From Macrophomina tecta (Eukaryota; Ascomycota; Dothideomycetes; Botryosphaeriales; Botryosphaeriaceae): a DNA stretch of 64,000 nucleotides. How positions within the stretch are numbered: position 1 is the stretch's first letter; every line of letters starts with the position of its first letter. Position numbers and translations under genes: made by a program. Shown here piece by piece: positions 1 to 9,833 of this stretch. Location: assembly GCA_024180945.1 (NCBI GenBank), contig JAKSGN010000005.1, positions 434,001 through 498,000 of the forward strand. Reading direction: 5' to 3'. The notes beneath the pieces were generated by a model. That model saw only the letters and a program-made list of their open reading frames with translations. It did no database searches and had not been told where the DNA came from.

Positions 1-3000
1 TACAACACCAGGTCCTGTCGCGATAGAAGTGCACGGCGAGGAACCTGCTTTAGTGGACTCAAAAATCCAAGCAACTCCTTCACAGGAAGGTACCGCAGAG
101 GGTGATGCATTTGCGGCCGCGATGTCTTCCGTCTTGGAAGATCCTGCATTCAACAGGCGCACCCCGTCCCCGGACGCAGCGAAGGAGGCTATCTCAGATG
201 AGTTCTTCCCTTTCCAGAAGCGGCCGAAGAAAAAGAAGGGGAAGAAGAGTCAAGACATCAGCCCTGAATCCGAGACGGTGGAGCAAGCTCGCCCTGAGCC
301 CATTGACCAACCCACGCCGATCATGGATACCCCTCAAGAAACAGCCAGTCGCGTGGATTTCGAAACACCAAATGCCGTCCCGACTGAAGAACCAACTTCC
401 ATCGATCAGCCTGCTACTGAGGCTGAAGCGCCCAGAGACATCGCGATGGAAGAATATCTGCCATTTCAAGAGCAAGAAGATGGGTGGTCCTTCGATCCAG
501 CCAAGGAGAAGGGCAAGAATGTGAAGAAACCTGCCTTGTCTGGTGATGAAGAAGCTGGCGCCACTCCCGCCACAGATGAAGCCACTCGGTCTATAGCTGT
601 CGATTCGCCGGTGGTCGAGGCTCCCACGGATGTGCCCACCGCTGTTGAGAATCCGGCTACCGAGGGTGGAATTGTGGAGGAGGCGAAAGAGCTCAACGGT
701 CCTCTTGTGACCAATGCGGCAGAGCCAGGCGATGTCAAGGACGAAGTGGCTGAAGACGAGTTGGCAGTGCCGAAGAGAAAGATGAGCAAGAAGGGCAAGA
801 AGGGGAAGAAGGGTGCGAAAGAGGAGAGTGGGCAGCAGACGCCGGCTGAAGAAACCGTTGCTACCGTTTCTGAGGAGCCGGCTGCAAGGTCGTGGGCAGA
901 TGAGATGGAGGAGGAAGCACCGATTGAGGTCCCTGCAGAGTCGGGCTCGCTTGTCAACGTGTTAGAGCAGACGGGTGGAGATGCCGTAGAGGATAAGCCG
1001 AAGGAGCTGACGCCGATAGAACAGGGCTGGGAGTTTCCCTGGCAAACCGAAGAAAGGGAGACGAAGCGTATGTCGGTCCAGGAAATGGCTGAGCAAGCAG
1101 CGACGCCGGCCGATGAGATGGTCATTAACGCGCAAACAGAGGTTCAGAGACAGGAGATGGGGAAGCCGGCCGAGACTGAGAGGGCTCCAGAGCCTAACGG
1201 TCTCCCAGAGATTGGCACGGCATATGAAATGCCCAGGCATGAGCTGACGTCGCCGGCAGAAAGCCAGAGCAGCAAGATCGCGAACCTCTTCCCTGGTCTC
1301 GAAAGGGTCAAACGCAAGGTTCCGCCACCAAAGCAAACTGAGAGCGACTCAAAGGACCGCCTGCAGCAAAAGGATTCGCGGTCTTCTCTCCACAGCGGAC
1401 ATGGATCACGGGAGTCGCTAAGGAGAAGCTCCCGCTCGCCCTTGAACCGTGAGCGTAGCCGAAGTGTCAAAAGCGACAAAGGACATGGAGGAGAACCAGG
1501 ACGCGCTCTCGGTGGTCTTGGAGCTGTTGTGCAGCCAACTTGGGGATTCCCCCCGCCGCCTCCGAATAGAGACAGCGCGGTCACCATGAATGATACCCCA
1601 GTCATACTCAGCGAGCCTACCTTCCGCGACACAGTTCGCGACAGCGGTTATCACGACAGCGACTTGTCCGGAACTCCCATTGATGACGAAGAGCAGGTTT
1701 CTCCGCCTGAGCCATTAAGAGTGGACGTAGAGACTACACCTGGATGGGAGACGTCTGTAGCTCACGGCCAAATATCAGAGAACGTTACAGCAAGGGATCC
1801 AAAAGACCACACGCCTCCGTCCGAAACACCTGTTGAGCGGAACAGTCCTCAGCTTCCGGATTCAAGCATAGCACAAGGTACGACATTTACGTCTCCCGTT
1901 GAGTCCCTTACAACTACAAGAGCGCGATCGTCCCAGTTGTTCCAGTCCTCACCATCGGCAGGGTCTGTCCTCGATACTCCACAGAAGCAGGCCGATACGC
2001 CTACCGGACCTCAGAGCCTCGCATCATCGCCCCCAACAGCCCCGCGATCAGTGCCACAGGAAGTGCCTCCGTCGCTTTTCGGTGATCCTACACTGCAGTC
2101 GCCAGAGAAAGCGCAACCGTCGACCACGACTCCGTCGCGTCATCTGAGATCGCCAAGCATTCCGCTGGAGCCGATTGACGAACACGGCCCTGACGAGTCG
2201 CCTCTTAGCAAGAAGGGCCGGCCTCTCTCGGATGTGGGAATGCCGGATCATGGAGTCAAGTCGCTTCGTCGCAGCTTTGGGTCTGGGAAGAGCTTGCGAG
2301 ACCAGATGCAGTCTTCGCCAGGGCAGCCCGAGGAGGATCAAGGCACGGTGGTCAACATCAACAACCCCAGCCACGTATTCCGGCAGACGGAACAGGACAG
2401 CCCTCGGCAGCGTGCAGGAAGCATCGGAGACCCATTCGTCGACAAGCAGCGGTCGCCCAGCGTGGTCAGCGACCGGTCTCTGGGCAGCCATGCTGGCAGC
2501 ATCTTCGCCAGGATCAAGACGCCGGAACACATCAGACCGCCGAGCTCCATCAGCACCCGGTCGGCGACACCGCCGCTGCGCAGGGTGGACCGAGCCGTGT
2601 CAGGTGACCTGCGTGTAGCATCCCAGCTTGCCGAGGCGCGGGCGCAGCGCACTAAATCTCCCGCAACCTCAGCAACCGTCGCCTCCCCGACTCAAGCCGG
2701 CCCGTCAACATACGACCGCGTGCGCGACAAGGGCAAGTCGCGCGCGCCCGACATGTCCGAGCAATATGTAAGTGCCCGCGCCCCGGCCACCCGTGACTCC
2801 CGTTTCCTGACTGATTCGCAGGAGGGCTGGGGCGACGCACCAGGCACTCCGCTCTCACCGACCCGCCCGCCGAGCATGCGCAAGCGCCAGAGCTTGCACA
2901 TCATGGACCTGGAAACACGCCTCGACCAGCTCGCCTCGGAGAATCGGCTGCTCCAGGAGGCAAAGGCCAGGGCCGAAGAGGCAATGCAAGATGCCACCCT

Positions 3001-4429
3001 CAACCAGGATCGCCAGGTAGCTGAGGTAATCGAAGCACGTGACGCCCAAATTCGAGCCAAGGACGCGGAGATCGCGCAGATCAGCGAGATGCTGCACAAC
3101 CTCCGCCAAGAGATCGCCCGCCTCAGCGAAGTGAACACGTCCCTTACCGAGGCCAACAGGAACCTGACCAACGACACCAATCAGCGGTATGCTACTCTCC
3201 AGGCCGAAACCCAGCACGCCCAGCAGAAATGGCAAGAGTCGGAGCGTGCTCTCGAAACCCTCCGTCAGCAGCACAGCACCCTGTCGACGGGCATGGAGGA
3301 AGTTGTCCGCCAGGAGATCAAGAATGCCCTGAGAGACAAAGATGCCGAGCTCTGCCGTCTGCATGAGGAGCTCGCCGATGCAACCGAGCAGGTCAAGAGC
3401 CTGCAACGACAGATTCTCGAGTCCAAGCAAGGCGACAGCTTCCTGACCGTTCGCGACGAAGACTACTTCGACAGCGCATGCCAACAACTGTGCCAGCACG
3501 TCCAGCAATGGGTCCTCCGCTTCTCCAAGTTCTCCGACACGAGGGCTTGCCGTCTGTCATCGGACGTCAAAGACGAGAAGATCGAGACGCGCCTCGACAA
3601 CGCCATCCTGGACGGCACAGACGTCGACATGCTCCTGGCCGACCGCGTCAGACGCCGGGATGTCTTCATGTCGGTGGTCATGACGATGATCTGGGAGTAC
3701 GTCTTCACCCGCTATCTCTTCGGCATGGACCGCGAGCAGCGCCAGAAGCTCAAGGCGCTCGAGAAGACGCTCACCGAGGTGGGGCCGCCGCGCGCCGTCG
3801 CCCAGTGGCGTGCCATCACCCTCACGCTCCTCTCCAGGCGTGAGCACTTCCAGCGCCAGCGCGCCCAGGACACGGAGGCCGTGGTCCAGGAAATCTTCGG
3901 CACCCTCGCCGCCCTCCTCCCGCCGCCGTCGCACCTCGCCGACAAGATCCAGGAATCCCTGCGCAACGTCTTGCGCCTGGCCGTCGACCTCTCCATCGAG
4001 ATGCGCACCCAGCGCGCAGAGTACATCATGCTCCCCCCCCTCCAGCCCGAGTACGACACCAACGGCGACCTCGTCCGTAAGGTCTACTTCAATGCCAGTC
4101 TCATGAACGAGCGCTCCGGCGAGACGGCGTCCAACGAGGACCTCGAGCAGCAGCGCGCCGTCGTCAAGATCGTGCTGTTCCCGCTCGTCGTCAAGAAGGG
4201 TGACGACCTCGGCGAGGGCGAGGACGAGATCGTCGTATGTCCGGCGCAGGTCCTGACGGCTAAGCCGCCCGCCAAGGATCGGAAGGTCGTGAGGGTGCTG
4301 AGCGGAGCGATGGAGATGGGGGAGGATGCGATGATGGCGGGTGGGCGCAGAAGCGTCCAGAGTCGGAGTAGTTTGAGCAGGGTGCCGGGGGGCCTGCCTG
4401 AAGGGAGTGCCATGGATACAACTTTTTAG
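1..4429 (+). CDS. Involucrin-repeat-like coiled-coil protein, 5' truncated by window edge
   Basis: The frame is already open at base 2 and the first in-frame start-like codon (29) is GTG, so the true start lies upstream and about 1470 C-terminal codons are visible. The N-terminal visible part is acidic and low-complexity, with Lys-rich blocks (for example FPFQKRPKKKKGKK and KKGKKGKKGAKEE) spaced by acidic linkers, as in fungal 'involucrin repeat' proteins. A long coiled coil follows (about residues 960-1130 of the visible part, ending near EQVKSLQRQ), then a globular C-terminal domain beginning near the DEDYFD motif. An in-frame 54-nt intron is likely at 2768-2821 (GTAAGT..CTGAC..CAG), which would join SEQY to EGWGD; read through, it encodes an atypical insert. 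Function in the family is not established; a scaffold-like role is inference only. Family assignment rests on architecture. Confidence 0.8.
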   Translation, partial: TTPGPVAIEVHGEEPALVDSKIQATPSQEGTAEGDAFAAAMSSVLEDPAFNRRTPSPDAAKEAISDEFFPFQKRPKKKKGKKSQDISPESETVEQARPEPIDQPTPIMDTPQETASRVDFETPNAVPTEEPTSIDQPATEAEAPRDIAMEEYLPFQEQEDGWSFDPAKEKGKNVKKPALSGDEEAGATPATDEATRSIAVDSPVVEAPTDVPTAVENPATEGGIVEEAKELNGPLVTNAAEPGDVKDEVAEDELAVPKRKMSKKGKKGKKGAKEESGQQTPAEETVATVSEEPAARSWADEMEEEAPIEVPAESGSLVNVLEQTGGDAVEDKPKELTPIEQGWEFPWQTEERETKRMSVQEMAEQAATPADEMVINAQTEVQRQEMGKPAETERAPEPNGLPEIGTAYEMPRHELTSPAESQSSKIANLFPGLERVKRKVPPPKQTESDSKDRLQQKDSRSSLHSGHGSRESLRRSSRSPLNRERSRSVKSDKGHGGEPGRALGGLGAVVQPTWGFPPPPPNRDSAVTMNDTPVILSEPTFRDTVRDSGYHDSDLSGTPIDDEEQVSPPEPLRVDVETTPGWETSVAHGQISENVTARDPKDHTPPSETPVERNSPQLPDSSIAQGTTFTSPVESLTTTRARSSQLFQSSPSAGSVLDTPQKQADTPTGPQSLASSPPTAPRSVPQEVPPSLFGDPTLQSPEKAQPSTTTPSRHLRSPSIPLEPIDEHGPDESPLSKKGRPLSDVGMPDHGVKSLRRSFGSGKSLRDQMQSSPGQPEEDQGTVVNINNPSHVFRQTEQDSPRQRAGSIGDPFVDKQRSPSVVSDRSLGSHAGSIFARIKTPEHIRPPSSISTRSATPPLRRVDRAVSGDLRVASQLAEARAQRTKSPATSATVASPTQAGPSTYDRVRDKGKSRAPDMSEQYVSARAPATRDSRFLTDSQEGWGDAPGTPLSPTRPPSMRKRQSLHIMDLETRLDQLASENRLLQEAKARAEEAMQDATLNQDRQVAEVIEARDAQIRAKDAEIAQISEMLHNLRQEIARLSEVNTSLTEANRNLTNDTNQRYATLQAETQHAQQKWQESERALETLRQQHSTLSTGMEEVVRQEIKNALRDKDAELCRLHEELADATEQVKSLQRQILESKQGDSFLTVRDEDYFDSACQQLCQHVQQWVLRFSKFSDTRACRLSSDVKDEKIETRLDNAILDGTDVDMLLADRVRRRDVFMSVVMTMIWEYVFTRYLFGMDREQRQKLKALEKTLTEVGPPRAVAQWRAITLTLLSRREHFQRQRAQDTEAVVQEIFGTLAALLPPPSHLADKIQESLRNVLRLAVDLSIEMRTQRAEYIMLPPLQPEYDTNGDLVRKVYFNASLMNERSGETASNEDLEQQRAVVKIVLFPLVVKKGDDLGEGEDEIVVCPAQVLTAKPPAKDRKVVRVLSGAMEMGEDAMMAGGRRSVQSRSSLSRVPGGLPEGSAMDTTF

Positions 4430-7400
4430 TGCTTCGGTGTTCCGGTGGGGGTTTGCTTTTGATCGGCGTTGGGGTGGGGAGTGATGGTTCTGGATCTTCT
4501 GAGTCTGAGTCTGAGTCTTCGGGGAATGAGGGGCGTGAGGCGGGTTTAGGAGGAGATGATGATGAGCTTAGGAGGGATGATGAAATTGAGGACGATGAAC
4601 TTGGTGCTGATAAGCTGGAGATGGAGATGAAGTAATACTTCTTTTTTTGTCTCTCTTCTCACCCTTGTTTTTCTCGTATACACTAGCTTTTTATTTTTCT
4701 TCTAGTCTTTTTCTCCCGTTCTTCTTTCTCTTTAAGGTAAATTGTCGACAGACTCTTTCAGGAGTGAGCAGGTTGAGCGAGGGGAGCTTTATAACGATGG
4801 AAACGACCGACGCATTACCGGGGGAGCTTTTTTGTTCGTTGAAAGCAAAAAGAACCAAAATTGGGGTTTTGGGACACACATGCATGGATGGATAGGATGG
4901 GTTTGGGTTTTTAGAATTGTGGGCGGTATATTAGATTTCTTTTTTTTTTTTTTTTTTGGTTAGCTTTATCTAATTTTTATTGCACAATTTTTGGTCCCTC
5001 CCGCGTGTATGTACATCTTATAATGTGTTTGTCTGATTACTACTTGACGTTGTGTCTCGGGATGTCGAGGCACCATCTCCATCTGCTTCGTGGTGCGAGG
5101 TGGATGGGGCTACGTGGTTTGTTGTGCGTTGGGCTGGGTAATATTTTAGGAGCGCACTGGGACTTGGGCGGTCGACTCGTCAGTGGATTGGTGCGGGGGT
5201 TTTTTTTTTGGGGGGGGGGGGTGGAGGTACTCCCGGCAAGCGTTGACCAGAGCCTTTTTCTTTTTGTGGGTGGGTCTTCTTGCTCCACCTACGTGCAGGG
5301 AATTGGAGCTGGGGGGTTCATAAAAGGTGCGCCAGTGACCACGGGTCACCCGCAAACCCGGACCCAGACCCAGCAAGCCACGGATGTGACGGACGATCAA
5401 CCCAATCGACCAATGTTCACCGGCGGACTGCATTCACGACTGCTGGCGACACAGTGGGGGAGTCCACCTCCGAAGAAATCACCGCCTCGGACAGACGTTT
5501 AACCAAGCGCATCTCTGTGAGTCCGAGAGTGAAGCCAGTGGCGGGGTGGTCTTAGGTCATTCAAGAGTCCTATGTCTACGTGGTACAGCCTTGCTTCCAA
5601 GTGTTCGCAGTGAATGCGGTGGGCAGGGACAATAACTCTGATTTGTCGAATCCCTTGATATTTATTTTGTTCTATATAACCACACACTTCCATTAGGGGG
5701 GCGCGCTCCACCCACGTGGCTATCTATGTGCGCTCACGTCCTGAAGACTAGACACGAGCACAAAAAAGGAATCGAAGGTGGTGCAGAGCAAGAAGGCGAC
5801 TGCCGATTGTTTCGCGTTGACCTGCGTATTTTCTGCGAAGGAAGCGTGCCCGCGTCACTTCAAAATATAACCGTATAATCTTCCACTCTAGGAAATAACT
5901 GTCGGCACGATCAATGTCCCTCTCCCCTACTAAGCTCTCCCCGCACCCACTAGTGCGATGGGAGAGCATTACAGAAATAGAGAAGGAGTAGATAACGGTG
6001 CTCTTCGGAACTTGGCTTGTTATCGGGGTCACGTATAACCGAGCAGCTACTGTTGTGTATCTCCGCTTGACCGGCTTAGATAAAACCCCCCCATTCGTTT
6101 ATTCTTTTCACATCCATCAGCCATCCTCCCTTTTCCTCTTCTGAGAGGTAAGGAAGGAGCAATTGTGAGCATGCAGAATGACCTCCAAGCCATCGGCATT
6201 TAGACGGAAAGGACCGTAACCACGCTCTTTCATCCTGCATCGCAGGCTTAGTTTTCTATTGGGACGGAGCTTGAGGTTCAGCCAGGGCCGGACATGGGTT
6301 CTTTTTGAGTAGGCTTTGCGTTCCGGTCTGGATCGTTTAGTCCCGTTGAGTACACGCGCCCTACGATGCGCTTGAAATTGGCTGCGGGGATGCGAACTTC
6401 TTCAGTGTTCCCGCCGCAGCTGCAAGCATGATAGCTGGGTGCTAGCCCAGTGGATCTCCGAACATGGCGGGGAAAAAAATAAAAAACGCAGGCTTCTAGG
6501 AGACGAATTTGGAATAGATATCGTTCAATTTCGAGTAACTATTTGCCGGGTGCGTCGTTCCTGGGAAAGAAATGTCAGCATGGTGAACGACCTCCCCTCT
6601 GGCGCAAAAACAGTCTGAGCGTGCAAGTGCAGAAACACCAGGCCAAAGCAGTGGGGAAGCTATTAATCCATGCTTTTTTTTTTTTTTTTTTTTTGCAAAT
6701 GAGATGTATACAACCCATTTGATCTAGGGACTTGCGGGACCCAGTCGGCGTTGTTGACTTCTGCTCCAGCCGGGTGAAGAGGAACCGTCCCGTGGGGGGT
6801 TGATTGAGGGGAAAGCGAGGAGTAAAAGGGACGAGACGAGAGAGCATTGAATAAAGAAAAGACTGACCTTTATTCTTGTAACATTTAGATCCATGTTAGA
6901 TAGATAGAGGAGGGTGTCAGCCGGTAAAAATCTCTCCCCCACCGATTGAATGCACGCTTGGGAGAGACCGTAAAGTTCCATGCTCTTTTCCATTTTGGGC
7001 CCTATCATAACTGAGTTGGAATGGCGAACTTGCTCCGATCCAGCTAAGTCAGTCCCGTCGATGTCTTGAGTAAGCCTGATATGGCACGCGGATTATTGAC
7101 TGAAGGTCGAGCCGGAAAGGCAGGAAAGCGCCCGAAAACTGCGGTCTCTTCCGGCGGTGTATCGCACTGATCTAGCTCACACTTGCCTATAGCAACGCCA
7201 AAAAAGTACGTTAGTCGACCTCCGCTGCTCTCATTTTTGAGAGATTCCTGCCATTGTGGCCATCGATTTGCGCTCCACTTACCATCTCCTAACAGAACTC
7301 TCCGTAGCTGTCAACACCGCGTTGGCATTCGTCGAGGGTCTGCTCAGATCAGTGCACATATTGCCTGCGCTGTGGCCAAGTCAAAAGGAAATTTTCAATC

Positions 7401-7515
7401 CATAGAAGCGTTTCTTTCATTTGTTTTTGTTATCATCAAGAAGAAAAATGTCCGGGTATACCAACGAGCGCTTGCGCCTACTCAGCACGCTCCGCATGCA
7501 CACATACACAAGCAC
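4430..7515. other. 3-kb intergenic region
   Basis: No supported gene. It begins with the presumptive 3' untranslated region of the coiled-coil gene, followed by homopolymers: T18 at 4940-4957, T10 then G12 at 5200-5221, and T21 at 6674-6694. An acidic Ser/Glu/Asp-rich open frame (4429-4635) lies directly after the stop codon but lacks an ATG start. Short open frames elsewhere have no recognisable motifs and no consistent intron structure. Confidence 0.6.
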
Positions 7516-8696
7516 TTACCACGCCCTCCTCTTGCCAAAGACCCGAAACCTCTTGACACCGCCGTCGGGAATGATGACCAACTTGGTGTGGGTGAAGGCC
7601 TTGACTGCGGCGTTCTGCAGCTCCTCCTTTGAAAACTCATGCTCCTCGTCGGGCCTGGCCGGGGTCGGCGACAGCACCTCGACCCAGGCGGCATCGTCAT
7701 GCGCGGGGTCGTGCTGGAACTCGCCGGCGAAGACCTGGAACTCCTTGGGGAAGTTGCCGCGGAAGTGGGCCGTGTCGACGACGATGCGCTCGATCTCGCC
7801 GGGGGTGCCCAGGCGCACGACGACCCAGTCGACGTGCTCGCCGCGGGTGCGCTTCGTCTCCCAGCCGTCGCCCATGTCGACGCCGCGGCCGGGCAGGAGC
7901 AGGTTGTCCTTGGTGCCGAAGTGCTGGTCGCTGCAGCTGACGGCCACGCCGCCGTTCTTCGCCGCGGCGAGGTCGAAGACGTCGTCGACGTCGGCGGGGA
8001 AGACGGGGACGGGGGTGCCGAAGACGCGGAAGCGCGCGATGCCGCCGTCCGGGAACATCTGCAGGCGCACGTGCGTGTACGGCTTCTCCGTCTCCTTCTC
8101 CAGCTTCCACGCCTGGCGGCAGCTGGGGCCGCACTCCTGCCTCGGCAGCACCGTCTCCCAGCCGCCGAAGTCCGCGTCCTTCACCAGCTCGTCGGCCTCC
8201 TCGTTGGAGCCGGCGAAGAAGGCCTGCACGGCGATCTCGGGCGCGTGGTTGCCGTTGAAGTGCGCCGTGTCGACCTCGAAGCCGCGCAGCTTGCCGCTGG
8301 CCACGCCGAGCTTGATGACGACATAGTCGAATTCGGCCGGGTTGTGGCGGCGCGTCTCCCAGCCGTCGTACCAGGCGCCGGCGTGCGTGAAGACGCCGGG
8401 TTTACGGACGGGCGGGGTGGGCGTGGTCAGGTTCTCGGCCGCGGCGAACCATTCGTCGGAGACGGCGAGGATTTCAGAGCCGAGCGGCTTGGAGATGAGG
8501 TCTGTGGAGGGGCAAAGAGAGCGGTTAGGTCATGGTTGCAGTGGGCGCGCGGGGCGAGGGGGAGTTGACGATGCGAGGAGGGAGTATGAAGGAAGGAGCG
8601 GTGTCGAAACGTACCAATGCTGTTGCCGGAGAAGGTCTTATCTATCTCCTCAACGGGAATCTTCTGGAAAGGCTCGCTCGAAGAGAAGCCGAACAT
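7516..8696 (-). CDS. Allantoicase (allantoate amidinohydrolase)
   Basis: Two exons, 8696-8615 and 8501-7516, give 355 residues, close to the usual length of fungal allantoicases. Exon 1 starts at ATG with MFGFSSSEPFQKIPVEEIDK and ends in phase 1 at a GTACGT donor; exon 2 opens with LISKPLGSEIL. The protein has the two tandem allantoicase repeats, each containing a VDTAHF(N/R)GN motif (EVDTAHFNGN and VVDTAHFRGN), a DGW or GGWET segment and a PDGG(I/V)xRFRVFG segment. The enzyme hydrolyses allantoate to ureidoglycolate and urea in purine degradation, normally under nitrogen control in fungi; I see no clear promoter site that proves this here. The stop overlaps a good donor (TGGTAAGT), so a further tiny 3' exon is possible. 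The opposite strand has 300-codon open frames that are GC-rich shadows. Confidence 0.95.
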
Positions 8697-9833
8697 CGTG
8701 GAGTCGACCCGACAGGGGATGGAGTTCCAGGAAAAAAAAAAAAAAAGATTCGCAGAACTGCTCGGGTCTCGAAGCTTCGGTGGGGGATTGGGAAGCCTTG
8801 CAACAACAAGACTGGAAGCTCGGCAGATATTTTGGGGGCAGTTCGGCGGGATTGTCGGATGCGGAAAGATGGCGCAGGGAAGGAAAGCGACCGAAAGGGC
8901 TGGAGGGGGTGGCTCGTTGATATAGCAGACGCTTTGGAGAAGGAGCTGATGGATGGACCCCTCCAAAGAAAAAGGGTCCCGGCTCCGATGGCGGGGCACC
9001 CACGCACACGACCGGCCACCTGCACCCGCCCTTTTCCTCCCTCACCGCTCGGTCCCCGCCGACACGAGCCGGCCCGGGCTACACGCTGAACAGCACCCCT
9101 CGGGTCGCGCGTGCCGTGCGGTCAGCTCGAGGGCTGCAGGCAGCAGCGAGCCCCCGCACTGTTCAGCTTGACGTGACCATTGTGCGGTGTCGAGCGCTGA
9201 AGTGTTGAGGGCAGAAAGTCGTGGCCTGGCCCGCCAAGGGGCCCGCGCGCCCTCCCGAGTTATCCATGCTCGATCCAATCGAGTAATGCGCAGCCCGGCG
9301 GCCCGGATAACACGACTATCGCCCTCGCCCGTCGACAAGGCGCGTGTGCATCCTGAGGACGGGCGGCTGGCGGGAAGCACCCCGAAGTCTCGGCCGACGG
9401 CACCTGATAAGACTGCTACTGCTGCTTCCATTCGAGTCAGGTCGTCTAGAAAAGTAGAATGCAACAACCGCAGAGCCGTGCCCCAGCCCTCACGTCTAAT
9501 GCTTTGCGAGCCACCATCCCCCGCAATCTTGCTGACGAAGCCGTGCAGTCGAATCCATCCAGACATGCGCCAAATCCAGAGCGAGAGTCCCCCTCGCCAC
9601 CCCAAAGCTCCCTGTTGTCCCTGCACATGCGACCAGCCGCTCCATGCTTACCGTAAACGCCTCCTAAACAACCCCGTATACCCTAGGAGAAAATCGAAAC
9701 CATTAGCTGCGCTCCTCTCCACGGAGAACTCTCACCGCATACCAAAAAACATGAGGGGATGCGCATTCAGATGGCCGCTTGTGCTATATACCAGCACATG
9801 AGAGGGGTGAAATAACGCGAAGCTACATGCACG
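8697..9833. other. Intergenic, upstream of allantoicase / downstream of CorA-type gene
   Basis: Contains the presumptive promoter of the allantoicase gene, including an A15 run at 8732-8746, then about 800 bp with no supported gene. Open frames on both strands here are short, lack family motifs and overlap each other. Confidence 0.5.

Noticed and set aside
4429..4635. Acidic Ser/Glu/Asp-rich open frame directly after the stop of the coiled-coil gene
   Set aside because: Starts only at GTG, low-complexity, no motif; more likely 3' untranslated sequence.
7421..8568. 300-codon plus-strand frames opposite allantoicase
   Set aside because: Antisense shadows of a clear GC-rich coding sequence, with no recognisable motifs.
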